Origin: Bdellovibrio bacteriovorus
GTDB lineage: Bacteria; Bdellovibrionota; Bdellovibrionia; Bdellovibrionales; Bdellovibrionaceae
Direction: 5' to 3'
DNA length: 64,000 nt
Assembly (NCBI RefSeq): GCF_001592735.1
Contig: NZ_LUKE01000001.1
Coordinates: 1,337,018 to 1,401,017 of the forward strand
Shown: positions 48,259-58,620 of the stretch, piece by piece
Layout of the letters: each line of letters opens with the position of its first letter
How positions within the stretch are numbered: the first letter of the stretch is position 1
Notes under the pieces: model-generated
Seen by the model: the letters and a program-made list of their open reading frames with translations, nothing else
Told to the model about the DNA's origin: nothing
Database searches by the model: none
Made by a program: the position numbers and the translations under genes

Positions 48259-48921
48259 ATGTTAGCATTTCTCCGATCGACTGTCGGGAAAAAGTACATT
48301 ATGGGAATCTCTGGACTTGTGTGGGCAGGTTTTGTTCTTACTCACATGGCCGGGAACTTACTTATCTTCGTCAGTAACGACGCCTACAACGCCTACGGGC
48401 ATGCGATCACCAGTGGAAAATTGATTTACATTGCGGAAGCGATCCTGCTTGCGGCTTTGATCACACATGTGTACCTCGCGATTTCTTTAACGGTGCAAAA
48501 TCGAGCGGCTAAAGGCAGCCGGTACGCTGTTTCCGCTAAAGGCGAAAAGCGTGTCACGCTGGCATCAAGAACAATGGCGATTCAAGGTTCATTGATTTTG
48601 GTTTTTATCATTTTGCATTTGATTACTTTCAAATACGGCGCCCATTATGAAACAACGGTGAATGGGGTGCCGATGCGTGACTTGGCTCGCCTGATGGAAG
48701 AAGTCTTTCAACAACCGGGTTACGTCGTTTGGTATCTGGTGGCTCTTTTCATTCTTGGTTTCCATTTAAAACATGGCGTCGGATCGACGTTTCAATCTTT
48801 GGGTCTGATGGAAGGCACCTACCGCGATATGTGGCGCAAACTTAGCATCACTTACGGAATCATCGTGGCGGCGGGCTTTATCGCGCAGCCTATTTATCTA
48901 CTCATGAGATCGATGCAATAA
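48259..48921 (+). CDS. sdhC: Succinate dehydrogenase/fumarate reductase cytochrome b subunit
   Basis: Single membrane anchor of the class-B complex, 220 residues with five membrane helices, starting at an ATG with AAGGGG upstream. Histidines suited to bind two hemes occur in LTHMAGNLL, THVYLAISL, IILHLITFK and GFHLKHGVGSTF. The SdhC-A-B order and one five-helix anchor match B. subtilis/Wolinella-type enzymes. Confidence 0.93.
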   Translation: MLAFLRSTVGKKYIMGISGLVWAGFVLTHMAGNLLIFVSNDAYNAYGHAITSGKLIYIAEAILLAALITHVYLAISLTVQNRAAKGSRYAVSAKGEKRVTLASRTMAIQGSLILVFIILHLITFKYGAHYETTVNGVPMRDLARLMEEVFQQPGYVVWYLVALFILGFHLKHGVGSTFQSLGLMEGTYRDMWRKLSITYGIIVAAGFIAQPIYLLMRSMQ

Positions 48922-48927
48922 GGAGCA

Positions 48928-50850
48928 ATGGCAATGGCTAACAAATTAGACAGCAAAATTCCAAGTGGTCCTATTGAGTCTAAATGGACAAAAACAAAAT
49001 TTAACTACAAACTTGTCAACCCGGCAAACAAACGTAAACACACCGTTATCGTTGTCGGAACAGGGCTTGCGGGTGGCGCTGCAGCCGCAACTTTAGGAGA
49101 GCTTGGCTATAAAGTAAAAGCTTTCTGTGTGCATGAATCCCCTCGCCGTGCCCATTCAGTGGCGGCGCAAGGTGGTATCAATGCTGCGAAAAATTATCAA
49201 AATGACGGCGACTCTACTTACCGACTTTTTTATGACACCGTAAAAGGTGGTGACTTCCGTGCGCGCGAAGCGAACGTTTATCGTTTGGCGGAAGTTTCGG
49301 CAAACATCATCGATCAGATGGTGGCTCAAGGCGTGCCATTTGCTCGGGAGTACGGCGGAACACTTGCCAATCGTTCATTTGGTGGTGCGCAAGTGTCTCG
49401 TACATTCTATGCGCGTGGGCAAACAGGTCAGCAGCTTCTTCTAGGTGCTTACTCTGAAATGATGAGACAAGTAGATTCAAAAAATGTCGAGCTTTACAGC
49501 CGTCGCGAAATGCTTGATGTCGTTGTGATTGACGGAAAAGCTCGCGGCATTATCGTGCGCAATCTTTTGACGGGCGAAATTGAATCACACGAAGCCGATG
49601 CGGTTGTTATCGCTTCTGGCGGTTATTCTAACGTCTTTTTCTTATCTACGAACGCGATGAATTGTGCGGTGACCGCGGCTTGGAAGGCCCATAAGCGCGG
49701 TGCTTACTTTGCAAATCCTTGCTACACCCAAATCCATCCAACGTGCATCCCAGTGCATGGTGAAAATCAATCCAAGCTCACTTTGATGTCAGAATCACTT
49801 CGTAATGACGGACGTGTTTGGGTTCCAAAGGCTGTAGGTGATAAACGTCATCCTTCACAAATTCCAGAAAACGAACGCGATTATTACTTAGAGCGTGTCT
49901 ACCCGTCTTTTGGTAATCTAGCTCCACGTGACGTGGCTTCTCGTCAGGCGAAGTATCGTTGCGATGAAGGTCGCGGTGTGAATGAATCGGGTAAAGCTGT
50001 TTACTTAGACTTTGCGGATTCTATCAAACGCTTAGGTGAAGATAAAATTTCAGAGCGTTACGGAAATCTTTTTGAAATGTATGAAAAGATCACCGGACAA
50101 AATCCTTACAAACAGCCGATGATGATCTACCCTGCTCCTCACTACACAATGGGTGGCTTGTGGGTGGATTACAATTTGGAATCAACGATCCCAGGACTTT
50201 TTGTTGCCGGCGAAGCCAACTTCTCAGATCACGGCGCGAATCGTTTGGGCGCTTCGGCATTGATGCAAGGTTTGGCTGATGGTTACTTTGTTCTTCCGTA
50301 CACTTTAGGTAACTACCTTGGTGGTACAAAACTTGAAAAAGTAACAAACACACACGACGCCTTTAAATCAGCTGCTGACGGTGTTAAAAACGAAATCAGC
50401 AAACTTATGAATATCAAAGGAAACCGCACGGTGGATAGCTTCCATAAAGAGCTAGGAAATATCATGTGGGAATACTGTGGTATGGGTCGTAACGAGGCCG
50501 GGCTTAAAAAAGCGCTTCAAGAAATTCCAAAAATCAAAGAGGAATTCTGGAATAACGTACGTATTCCAGGCGATGCAAATTACCTGAACGTCGAGCTTGA
50601 AAAAGCGGGGCGCGTGGCGGATTTCATCGAGCTGGGTGAGCTTATGTGCCGTGATGCTTTAGAGCGCAAAGAGTCTTGCGGTGGTCACTATCGTGAAGAG
50701 TATCAAGTGGATGGTGAAGCAAAACGTGATGATGAAAACTTCTGTCACGTGGCCGCTTGGGAGTACACAGGAGATAATAAACCTTCCGTGCGCCATCAAG
50801 AAGAGCTGACTTTTGAAAACGTACACTTAGCAACTCGTAGCTATAAATAA
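48928..50850 (+). CDS. sdhA: Succinate dehydrogenase/fumarate reductase flavoprotein subunit
   Basis: Flavoprotein catalytic subunit, 640 residues. [17 protein letters not shown] binds FAD; the covalent FAD histidine is H76 in [15 protein letters not shown]. Active-site signatures [33 protein letters not shown] and [13 protein letters not shown] are those of class-B enzymes. Whether it runs as succinate oxidase or fumarate reductase cannot be read here. An alternative ATG lies two codons inside. Confidence 0.97.
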   Translation: MAMANKLDSKIPSGPIESKWTKTKFNYKLVNPANKRKHTVIVVGTGLAGGAAAATLGELGYKVKAFCVHESPRRAHSVAAQGGINAAKNYQNDGDSTYRLFYDTVKGGDFRAREANVYRLAEVSANIIDQMVAQGVPFAREYGGTLANRSFGGAQVSRTFYARGQTGQQLLLGAYSEMMRQVDSKNVELYSRREMLDVVVIDGKARGIIVRNLLTGEIESHEADAVVIASGGYSNVFFLSTNAMNCAVTAAWKAHKRGAYFANPCYTQIHPTCIPVHGENQSKLTLMSESLRNDGRVWVPKAVGDKRHPSQIPENERDYYLERVYPSFGNLAPRDVASRQAKYRCDEGRGVNESGKAVYLDFADSIKRLGEDKISERYGNLFEMYEKITGQNPYKQPMMIYPAPHYTMGGLWVDYNLESTIPGLFVAGEANFSDHGANRLGASALMQGLADGYFVLPYTLGNYLGGTKLEKVTNTHDAFKSAADGVKNEISKLMNIKGNRTVDSFHKELGNIMWEYCGMGRNEAGLKKALQEIPKIKEEFWNNVRIPGDANYLNVELEKAGRVADFIELGELMCRDALERKESCGGHYREEYQVDGEAKRDDENFCHVAAWEYTGDNKPSVRHQEELTFENVHLATRSYK

Positions 50851-50860
50851 GAGGCGTAAA

Positions 50861-51652
50861 ATGTCTGGTGGAAAAAATATTAATTTGACGTTAAAAGTAT
50901 GGAGACAAAAAGGCCCTAAAGATCAGGGTAAGTTTGTTGAGCTTCAAGCCAAGAACGTGTCGGAAGACGCATCTTTCCTAGAAATGTTAGATGCCGTGAA
51001 TGAAGAGCTGGTTTCTAAGGGTGATGAGCCTATCGCCTTTGACCATGACTGCCGTGAGGGTATCTGTGGTGCCTGCGGATTTGTGATTGATGGCGAGGCG
51101 CACGGTCCTCAGCGTGGAACCACAGTTTGTCAGTTGCATATGCGCAACTTTAAAAACGGTGAAACCTTAACGATCGAACCTTTCCGCGCGTCACCATTTC
51201 CGGTGATTAAAGACTTGATGGTCAATCGCTCTGCTTTTGACCGTATTATTTCTTCTGGCGGATTTATTTCACAAAATGCAGGGAATGCTGTTGATGCCAA
51301 TGCGATCCTGGTCCCGAAAGCAGATGCCGACGAAGCGATGTCTTCAGCAACTTGCATTGGTTGCGGTGCTTGCGTAGCGGCCTGTAAGAATGCTTCGGCG
51401 GCGTTATTTACGTCGGCAAAGATTTCTCACATGGCGTTGCTTCCACAAGGTCAGGTGGAGCGTAAAGAGCGTGCGATGCGTATGGTAGGACAAATGGATG
51501 CCGAAGGCTTTGGATCTTGCACCACCACAGGTGCTTGTGAAGTGGCTTGTCCGAAGGACATCCAGCTTACCAATATCGCTCGTATGAATCGTGAATTCTT
51601 CGTCGCTCAGACAACAAAACGCGAAAAACACAAAGACGGCGGCGCTGGATAG
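50861..51652 (+). CDS. sdhB: Succinate dehydrogenase/fumarate reductase iron-sulfur subunit
   Basis: Electron-transfer subunit with three Fe-S clusters, 263 residues. The [2Fe-2S] site is [18 protein letters not shown] (about 62-79), the [4Fe-4S] site [14 protein letters not shown] (about 167-180), and the third cluster is served by CEVACPKD (about 225-232). Last gene of the sdhCAB operon, 10 bases after sdhA. Confidence 0.97.
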   Translation: MSGGKNINLTLKVWRQKGPKDQGKFVELQAKNVSEDASFLEMLDAVNEELVSKGDEPIAFDHDCREGICGACGFVIDGEAHGPQRGTTVCQLHMRNFKNGETLTIEPFRASPFPVIKDLMVNRSAFDRIISSGGFISQNAGNAVDANAILVPKADADEAMSSATCIGCGACVAACKNASAALFTSAKISHMALLPQGQVERKERAMRMVGQMDAEGFGSCTTTGACEVACPKDIQLTNIARMNREFFVAQTTKREKHKDGGAG

Positions 51653-51849
51653 CGCCCCGCTCTTTGCATACTAAAGGTGTACAAATAGTAATGCTTCTTG
51701 GCTATACGAACTGTTTTCATATCTATAACCGCATTTAAATCGAGCGGTACATAATCATACCCTTAAAAAATTTCATTAAGTACCGATAAATATATTGAAC
51801 TACAACTTATTGGTGTCCGAATTTTCTCGGGCCTTGTGGAACGTTCAAC

Positions 51850-54800
51850 ATGCAATACAAAAAAATATTCCTATCATTGTTGTTGAGTGTCGCCGGAGTA
51901 TCGCGCTCTGCCGAGGCCGTGGTTGGAGGCACCTCGAATGCCCTCACCTATCAAGGCAGAATAATTAAATCGGACGGATCTCCCCTTCAGTATTCCAATG
52001 TCAGTTTTATTTTCCAAATCACCGATCCGGCGGGGACGTGCTTAATTTATCAAGAGCAAGTCACCGGGTACAATATGGCCAACTCAGCCGGAGTTTTTGA
52101 TGTTCCGATCGGAGCAGGTACCATCGTTTGGCCAAACACAGGTTCATTTACAGTTATTGACTCGTTTAACAATGCTAAAAATTATACCTGTGGCTCTTGT
52201 TCGGGATCTAGTTGTGTGGCTGGTTCAAGCACTTATACGGCCTCGAGTGCTGATGGACGTATGTTGAGAGTTCAATTTTACGATGGTAATGGGTGGAAGT
52301 TGATTTCCCCAGATACTGCAATCAGATCAGTTCCTTTTGCTGGGTACGCACAATCGTCCCAAAAGCTTGGCGCATATGGGGCTTCTGAGTTTGTGCTAAA
52401 ATCAGCAATAAATAGCGGAACTAATTGTAGCGGGGGAAGTTTTTTGACCTGGAACGCCTCTTCCCAAACCTTCGGGTGCTCTGGGGTTAGCGGAGCATCG
52501 GGTGGTACAGTGACGGATTTGACGGTTTCTTCTCCATTAAGTGTTGTCAACGGGACATCTACTCCTCACATCACTATTCAGGCTGCGTCTAACTCACAAA
52601 ATGGCTATCTCACCTCTACAGATTGGACGACCTTTAACAACAAGATCGGCACCTCTTTTACATTTGCTGGGGATATAAGCGGAAACGCTTCGGCGATCTC
52701 GGTCGATAAAATTAAGAACGTTTCCATTTCCAATACGGCCCCGACTTTAAATCAGGTTCTCCAGTTTGACGGATCAAAGTGGACCGCCACAACTTTATCA
52801 ACCACTACCAGTGGTTCAGCTGGCGGGGATTTGTCTGGCTTCTACCCCAATCCTTCCGTCGCAAGCGTCGGCACATCCACAGCAGCAAATATTCACAGTG
52901 CGGAAATATTAGCAAACTCCGCAACCAACACCAACACCGCCAGCACCATCGTTAAGAGAGACTCCTCAGGAAATTTTACTGCGGGCAACATCACCGCTAG
53001 TTTGACAGGTGCGGCCTCTCTGAATGTTCTAAAGACCGGGGACTCCATCAGCGGAAATCTTGTGTATGCGGCAAACACCGGAAATGTGTACACCGCTGGC
53101 TCAGGTGGCAACACTGTGACGTTGCAGGGTCCATCAACGACTATAGGTACCAGTTATATACTTAGACTGCCGACTTCGCCCGCAAGCTCTACAGGACAGG
53201 CGCTGGTGTCTGACACCTCGGGAAATCTTTCTTGGCAGTCCTTAAACACGGGAGCGGTGACTTCTGTAACGGCGACCGCTCCTTTAGTATCGAGCGGCGG
53301 CTCAGCTCCGGTGCTTTCATTGACGGGCCTCACGGGCCTGGGAACTGCAAACCAAATTTTAGCAATGAACAGTGGGGCCACGGCTTACGAATATAAAACC
53401 GTATCCGGCACAAGCAATCAGATCGTCGTGAACAACGGGGCAAACTCTATCACTTTGTCGACACCTCAAAATATTCACACCGGAGCAAGTCCAACATTCT
53501 CAGCCCTCACTCTATCTAGCTTAACGACCGCTGGGTTTGTAAAAAACAATGCTTCTGGTGTGCTTTCCGGAGGAAACGCTATTTCTCTAGGCGCAGACAT
53601 CACAGGCACCCTGCCGGTCGCTAACGGAGGAACAGGCGCAACGAGCTTTGCCAACTATAGCGTAATTGCTTCAAACTCTAACGGCACCTCGCTATCCGCG
53701 GTGTCCGGAAGTACCAGCGGATCGATTTTGCAATATGGTGTGACCGGACCCATCTTTAGCACCGCTAGTTACCCCTCCACAACCGCGGCAAACCAATTGC
53801 TTTATTCTTCTGCGAATAATGTAGTTGGGGGACTTGCCACTGCGAACAGTTCCGTGTTGACCACAAATTCCTCCGGAGTGCCAAGTTTTAGTGCGCTCTC
53901 TAGCGATCTTTTTTCGCAATATGCTCGTTTAGCAGGGCGCTCTGGCGGGCAGACCCTTTATGGAGGCACTAGTTCTGGCAACTCTTTAACACTGGATTCT
54001 TCGAGCAATGCTACCAAGGGAAATATTGTACTGAACCCTTCCGGGGGCAATGTAGGGATAGGGACCCCCAGTCCTTCCGCAAAACTGGAAACAAATCTGA
54101 ATTCAACCGCCGCAACTACCTCTACGGGCATCTATTCGCTCTTAAATCTCAACCCGGCAGCCAATCAGAGCGCGGGAGTGGTAAATAGTTCCATATTAGG
54201 ATACGTAACCATCGATGTGGACAGCATGTATAATATTGGCGAAGTTGATGCTGTAAAGGGTTCCATTAACGACAACAGTGACAGCTCTTCAGTGGCCCTC
54301 AGTGGTATCAGATCGGACGTGCGGTCTTCAACAATGCGTACCGTGACCGAAGTTAATTCATTTATTTCTTCGGGAGATTTACAAGGGCCTACGGTTACCA
54401 ACTACAACGGCATTAAAATCAATGACTCAATCAGCGGCGCGACGGTCTCTAATTGGTATGGGCTTTATGTTAAACACACGGTGAACACGTCAGGCTCAAT
54501 TGCCAACCGTTATGGTGTGTACCTTGCCGCCCCAACAGGATCCGCCACCAACGACTTCGCATTTTACTCGGCCAACAACAAGCCCTCTTACTTTAGTGGC
54601 ACCTTAGGTATAGGCACCACCTCGCCGTCATACACTTTGGACGTCAATGGCAGTGTCCGGGGAACAAGTGCTTACGTGAACTCATCGGATGTAAGATACA
54701 AACGTCACATATCGAATATAGAAAATGCGCTTGATAAGATTCTGCAAATTAGAGGTGTGACATTTGACTGGCGCAACAATGAATTTCCAGAAAAAAGATT

Positions 54801-55125
54801 TAAAGAGACTCGAGACATGGGGGTGATTGCCCAAGAGATCGAAAAAGTCTTTCCCGAAGCTGTGGTAACAGACAGGGAGGGGTATAAATCCGTGGCATAT
54901 CCAGAGCTAGTGGCTCCGCTTATCAATGCCACCAAAGAGCTTTATAAAAAATGGCTTACAGACAGCGCTGAAATACATAGAGGGGTGGCGTCTAACACCA
55001 TAGAATTATCTCAACTCAAGTCCGAGAAAGACAACTTAAAGGACGAGGTACAAAAACTCAAAAATGAAAACGCCGTTTTCAGAGCTCGTCTTGAGAAGCT
55101 CGAAAAAATGCTAGTAGATAGATAA
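51850..55125 (+). CDS. Exported fibre-like surface protein with S74 self-cleaving chaperone domain
   Basis: 1091 residues. A signal peptide (to about residue 24) precedes a globular start (ALTYQGRIIKSDGSPLQYSNVSFIFQI). A long repetitive region rich in S, T, G, N and A (about 200-900) contains phage-tail-fibre phrases such as SGAAGGDLSG-like YPNPSVASVG, LSLGADITGTLPVANGGTGATS and GNVGIGTPSPSAKLE. The C-terminus is an intramolecular chaperone (peptidase S74): SSDVRYKRHISNIENALDKI, with the expected cleavage at Ser946-Asp947, then a coiled coil (about 1050-1091). It probably forms a trimeric surface fibre, perhaps for prey contact (inference). Confidence 0.88.
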   Translation: MQYKKIFLSLLLSVAGVSRSAEAVVGGTSNALTYQGRIIKSDGSPLQYSNVSFIFQITDPAGTCLIYQEQVTGYNMANSAGVFDVPIGAGTIVWPNTGSFTVIDSFNNAKNYTCGSCSGSSCVAGSSTYTASSADGRMLRVQFYDGNGWKLISPDTAIRSVPFAGYAQSSQKLGAYGASEFVLKSAINSGTNCSGGSFLTWNASSQTFGCSGVSGASGGTVTDLTVSSPLSVVNGTSTPHITIQAASNSQNGYLTSTDWTTFNNKIGTSFTFAGDISGNASAISVDKIKNVSISNTAPTLNQVLQFDGSKWTATTLSTTTSGSAGGDLSGFYPNPSVASVGTSTAANIHSAEILANSATNTNTASTIVKRDSSGNFTAGNITASLTGAASLNVLKTGDSISGNLVYAANTGNVYTAGSGGNTVTLQGPSTTIGTSYILRLPTSPASSTGQALVSDTSGNLSWQSLNTGAVTSVTATAPLVSSGGSAPVLSLTGLTGLGTANQILAMNSGATAYEYKTVSGTSNQIVVNNGANSITLSTPQNIHTGASPTFSALTLSSLTTAGFVKNNASGVLSGGNAISLGADITGTLPVANGGTGATSFANYSVIASNSNGTSLSAVSGSTSGSILQYGVTGPIFSTASYPSTTAANQLLYSSANNVVGGLATANSSVLTTNSSGVPSFSALSSDLFSQYARLAGRSGGQTLYGGTSSGNSLTLDSSSNATKGNIVLNPSGGNVGIGTPSPSAKLETNLNSTAATTSTGIYSLLNLNPAANQSAGVVNSSILGYVTIDVDSMYNIGEVDAVKGSINDNSDSSSVALSGIRSDVRSSTMRTVTEVNSFISSGDLQGPTVTNYNGIKINDSISGATVSNWYGLYVKHTVNTSGSIANRYGVYLAAPTGSATNDFAFYSANNKPSYFSGTLGIGTTSPSYTLDVNGSVRGTSAYVNSSDVRYKRHISNIENALDKILQIRGVTFDWRNNEFPEKRFKETRDMGVIAQEIEKVFPEAVVTDREGYKSVAYPELVAPLINATKELYKKWLTDSAEIHRGVASNTIELSQLKSEKDNLKDEVQKLKNENAVFRARLEKLEKMLVDR

Positions 55126-55177
55126 TTTAATCGTTCTCTAGATCATTAGCCGCTGCTGACGCGCCGTTTAGCCCTAG

Positions 55178-55189
55178 GCCAAATTTGGC
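55178..55189. promoter_or_regulatory. Palindrome GCCAAATTTGGC before trpS
   Basis: A perfect 12-bp palindrome 20 bases before the trpS start. Near-identical GCCAAATTTTGGC occurs at 38395-38407. It is in the promoter-proximal region; role unknown. Confidence 0.3.
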
Positions 55190-55209
55190 TGATTTGTTAT
55201 GGTGGCCCT

Positions 55210-56217
55210 ATGGGAAATAAAAAAACAGTTTTAAGCGGCAGTACGGTAACAGGGGATCTAACACTAGGTAACTATATTGGTGCGATCAATAACTGGACGA
55301 AACTGCAAGACGAATATGACTGTCTTTATTTCTTGGCTGATTTGCATGCGTTGACGGTGCATCAAGATCCGGAAGTTCTTAGAAAAAGAACTTACAGTTT
55401 TTTTGCGCAGTACTTGGCGCTTGGTCTTGATCCGCAAAAGAACACGATCTTTGCGCAATCTCACGTGTACCAACATACAGAGCTTTCCTGGATTCTGACG
55501 TGCTTAACTCCGATGGGTTATTTGAATCGCATGACTCAGTTTAAAGAAAAAGCGGAAAAACATGTAAAGAACGTTAATGCTGGTTTGTTTTCTTATCCGG
55601 TTTTGATGGCCGCAGATATTCTTTTGTATCAAGCCGATTTCGTACCGGTGGGTGAAGATCAAAAACAACATTTAGAGCTTTGTCGTGATCTTGTTGGCTA
55701 TTTTGAAAACCGCTACACGAAGGGTGTATTCAAAATGCCAGAGCCGATGATTCCTAAAGAAGGCGCGCGCATTATGTCTTTGCAAGATCCGACAAAGAAA
55801 ATGTCTAAGACGGATGAAAACGAAAAGAATTTCATACTGTGCATTGATGACGCAAAAAAAATCGAAAAGAAAATCAAGTCCGCGGCGACAGACTCGGGAA
55901 CTGAAATCAAATTTGACGTTGAAAACAAAGCCGGCGTTTCAAATCTTTTGACGATTTATTCTGTATTAAGCGGAAAATCCATCGAACAGCTTGAAAAAGA
56001 CTATGAAGGCAAAATGTACGGTCACTTGAAAGTAGACCTTGCGGAAGTCGTGGTGCAAACCCTGAAACCCGTGCGCGAAAAGTATGATGATCTTATGAAA
56101 AACCAAGATCATTTAGACCAGCTTTTGCTTCAAGGTGCTGAGCGTGCGGCGATCCGGGCCGAAGCAACGATTAAGAAAGTCTACGAGGCGGTAGGCCTTG
56201 TTCCTCGTCGCTCTTAA
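55210..56217 (+). CDS. trpS: Tryptophanyl-tRNA synthetase
   Basis: Class I aminoacyl-tRNA synthetase charging tRNA-Trp. 335 residues. The HIGH-equivalent is TGDLTLGNYIGAI (about 15-27), Trp-binding motifs ADILLYQADFVPVGEDQKQHLELCRDL follow, and the KMSKS loop is KKMSKTDENEKN (about 196-207). Monocistronic, followed by a strong terminator. Confidence 0.98.
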   Translation: MGNKKTVLSGSTVTGDLTLGNYIGAINNWTKLQDEYDCLYFLADLHALTVHQDPEVLRKRTYSFFAQYLALGLDPQKNTIFAQSHVYQHTELSWILTCLTPMGYLNRMTQFKEKAEKHVKNVNAGLFSYPVLMAADILLYQADFVPVGEDQKQHLELCRDLVGYFENRYTKGVFKMPEPMIPKEGARIMSLQDPTKKMSKTDENEKNFILCIDDAKKIEKKIKSAATDSGTEIKFDVENKAGVSNLLTIYSVLSGKSIEQLEKDYEGKMYGHLKVDLAEVVVQTLKPVREKYDDLMKNQDHLDQLLLQGAERAAIRAEATIKKVYEAVGLVPRRS

Positions 56218-56259
56218 CCCATCTAGTTTTTTAATTACTTAAACATTTCATACAGATAT

Positions 56260-56287
56260 ATCCCCGCATCGGCGGGGATTGTTTTTT
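56260..56287 (+). terminator. Intrinsic terminator after trpS
   Basis: ATCCCCGC / GCGGGGAT (56260-56267 and 56272-56279), loop ATCG, followed by TGTTTTTTG. Confidence 0.93.
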
Positions 56288-56450
56288 GTGGCGTGAAGGT
56301 TTGAAAAAAAATACGCAACACGCTTTAAATTTTTAACCTGAGCGGCGCAGCGGACCGGTCGTTTTATTTAGAGACAGCTTGGTCCCTCACCTTTGATTTT
56401 CTTCTTAAGTTCCACATCCTAGATACCGAAACCTAGACTAAGGATTGGTT

Positions 56451-56720
56451 ATGAAGAAGATAGATCAATTGATGGCTGAATTGGGTTTCAAAAAAGATGC
56501 TCCACAAGGAGTCAAAGAAGCCTTTATCAAACATCTTATTAAAGCATCTACAGGCGTGAATGTCGCAACACCTTCTGAAAAGCGCGAGATCGCGGAATCT
56601 CCAGAAAAGGTCGTGGTATTTCAAACTCCCCAGCAGTTGAGTTTTGATTTTATAGAGACCTCGCTTGCGCCACAGTCCGGAAAACCCCGACCATCGACTA
56701 AGAAAAAAGCGGTCTCCTAG
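56451..56720 (+). CDS. Small protein of unknown function
   Basis: 89 residues from ATG with AGGA six bases upstream. It begins MKKIDQLMAELGFKKDAPQGVKEAFIKHLIKA, an amphipathic helix, and ends with a basic tail (GKPRPSTKKKAVS). No signal peptide, membrane helix or known domain. Coding status rests on the ribosome-binding site and the open frame. The next gene encodes a subtilisin; no link is evident. Confidence 0.65.
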   Translation: MKKIDQLMAELGFKKDAPQGVKEAFIKHLIKASTGVNVATPSEKREIAESPEKVVVFQTPQQLSFDFIETSLAPQSGKPRPSTKKKAVS

Positions 56721-56728
56721 CGTTTCGC

Positions 56729-56757
56729 ACTAGACGATGGTCTAGTTCTAACTAGAC
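56729..56757. repeat. Three alternating CTAGAC half-sites at 11-bp spacing
   Basis: ACTAGAC (56729-56735), GTCTAGT (56740-56746) and ACTAGAC (56751-56757) alternate in orientation with four-base gaps, each 11 bp from the last. The array lies 160 bases upstream of the subtilisin start. A fourth CTAGAC sits at 56433, before the small gene. It could be an operator or competing hairpins. Confidence 0.55.
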
Positions 56758-56916
56758 TTTCTTACTAAAATTTAAGCTTTCCCCTTTATTTTCACAAAAT
56801 CCAGTAACCAGGCCCTGGACGCGTTGGTACCATTTTGGAACTGCGTGGTCGGGGAAATATTTGCCTCCTCCGCGAAGTTTTTCTCGGGATTATTTTCTCT
56901 AAGAGGGAGGGGATTT

Positions 56917-58551
56917 ATGAAGGGGCTTATCGGAAGAGCCGCATTGGCAACGTTGGGCGCTTTGATGGTAGCAGCGAATGTTTTCGCCGCAGAACCAGAA
57001 GCAGTACCAGGAGAATTCATCGTTAAATTGAAATCTCCAATTTCATCGCAATCACTGTCAGTTCTAAGCACAGAGCTTGGATATATTAAAGACGTGATTC
57101 CAAATCAAAACATCATCGTGATCAAACGTCCGATGTTTGAGATTCAATCAACAGTTGTAAAGTCTCTTTCAGAACATCCTGATGTTGATATTATTGAACC
57201 CAATTTCATTTATCGTATTAGTAAAACTCCGAATGATCCAATGTTGGGTCAATTGTGGGGTATGAAAAACATCGGCCAACCGGACTCTCAAAAGAAAGAT
57301 GGTATCGCCGGCATGGACATCAATGCTGAAAAAGCGTGGGATATTCAAACGGGTTCTCGCGACGTGATCGTTGCAGTTATCGATACAGGTGTGGATTTCA
57401 ATCATCCAGATCTTAAAGACAATATGTGGACTAATGAAGCAGAATTAAAAGGTCAAGCTGGCGTTGACGATGATGGCAACGGAATCGTAGACGATATCTA
57501 TGGGGCAAGTTTCGTAAATGCCAATGCTCCGACTGGAAATCCTCTTGATGATCACGGTCACGGAACTCACTGCTCTGGCACTATCGGTGCTAAAGGTGAC
57601 GACGGCAAAGGTATCGTGGGCGTTGCGTGGAATGTTCGTATCATGGGCGTGAAATTCCTTTCGGCAAGCGGATCAGGAAGTCTTGATGGCGCATTGAAAG
57701 CCATTGATTACGCAACCTCTAAAGGTGCAAAAGTTCTTTCAAACTCTTGGGGTGGCGGTGGCTACTCTGAAACGCTGAAACAGGCGATCGAACGATCTAA
57801 TGCGGCGGGCGCTATTTTCGTAGCGGCTGCTGGCAATGAGTCAAACAATAACGATTCAAGCCCGACTTACCCTGCTACTTATGACGTACCTAACGTCCTT
57901 TCAGTGGCGGCGGTTGATAACCGTGGTCAAATCGCTTCATTCTCTAATTATGGTAAAACAAAAGTTCACGTCGGTGCGCCGGGTGTGAATGTTTATTCAT
58001 CAGTAAAGGGTGGAACATACGATTCTTGGTCTGGAACATCAATGGCGGCTCCTCACGTGTCAGGTATGGCGGCGTTGTTGGCCTCTAATGAACCGACTTT
58101 GACTGGCGTGCAAATGAAAGATCGAATTCTTGCCACGTCTCGTCCGATTGCGGGTCTTCGCGGTAAAGCTAAAGGCGGTATGGCGGATGCTTGGGCGATG
58201 TTAACAAATACAACGCCTCCACCAGATGCCAATGATCCAATCAACTGGCAAACAGTAGCGGTGTCAGTTTCTTCTCCGCACCCATACAAAGAAAAATCAT
58301 CTATGGAATTCGAAGTTCGTGTTCCAGGTGCAAAGCAAGTCGCTTTGTATTTCGAAAAATTTGATACGGAAAGAGAATACGACAAAGTAGAACTTTTCGA
58401 TGCTAACGGTAAAAAAGTAGCAACGATGAGCGGAAAAAATGACGATTCATTCGCAACACCCGTTGATGGTGAATACGTAAAAATCAAATTCACCTCGGAT
58501 GATTCAGTCAACCGTTACGGTTTTGATATTACGAAAGCGGCTTGGAGATAA
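56917..58551 (+). CDS. Exported subtilisin-like serine protease
   Basis: S8 family protease, 544 residues from the ATG preceded by GGGAGGGG (an in-frame start 31 codons earlier adds non-signal residues). Signal peptide to about 23, then an I9-type inhibitor propeptide (EFIVKLKSPISSQSL ... VDIIEPNFIYRI, about 28-105). The catalytic triad is Asp156 (VIDTGVDFNHPDL), His215 (DDHGHGTHCSGT) and Ser375 (SWSGTSMAAPHVSG), with the oxyanion Asn in AAAGNES. A C-terminal beta-rich domain (about 445-544) resembles pre-peptidase/PPC-type modules. Likely a secreted digestive enzyme. Confidence 0.95.
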   Translation: MKGLIGRAALATLGALMVAANVFAAEPEAVPGEFIVKLKSPISSQSLSVLSTELGYIKDVIPNQNIIVIKRPMFEIQSTVVKSLSEHPDVDIIEPNFIYRISKTPNDPMLGQLWGMKNIGQPDSQKKDGIAGMDINAEKAWDIQTGSRDVIVAVIDTGVDFNHPDLKDNMWTNEAELKGQAGVDDDGNGIVDDIYGASFVNANAPTGNPLDDHGHGTHCSGTIGAKGDDGKGIVGVAWNVRIMGVKFLSASGSGSLDGALKAIDYATSKGAKVLSNSWGGGGYSETLKQAIERSNAAGAIFVAAAGNESNNNDSSPTYPATYDVPNVLSVAAVDNRGQIASFSNYGKTKVHVGAPGVNVYSSVKGGTYDSWSGTSMAAPHVSGMAALLASNEPTLTGVQMKDRILATSRPIAGLRGKAKGGMADAWAMLTNTTPPPDANDPINWQTVAVSVSSPHPYKEKSSMEFEVRVPGAKQVALYFEKFDTEREYDKVELFDANGKKVATMSGKNDDSFATPVDGEYVKIKFTSDDSVNRYGFDITKAAWR

Positions 58552-58592
58552 TATGTTTAGGGCGAAAGCCCTAAACCCTCTTAGCTAGGAAG

Positions 58593-58620
58593 AGCCACTG
58601 GGAAACCGGTGGCTTTTTAT
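58593..58620. terminator. Terminator between convergent subtilisin and hydrolase genes
   Basis: AGCCACTGG / CCGGTGGCT (58593-58601 and 58606-58614), GAAA tetraloop, then TTTTATTTTTT on the plus strand. The hydrolase stop lies at the edge of the T run. Confidence 0.88.

Noticed and set aside
56824-56916. Extended N-terminus of the subtilisin.
   Set aside because: The extension precedes a perfect Shine-Dalgarno sequence and a normal signal peptide at 56917.
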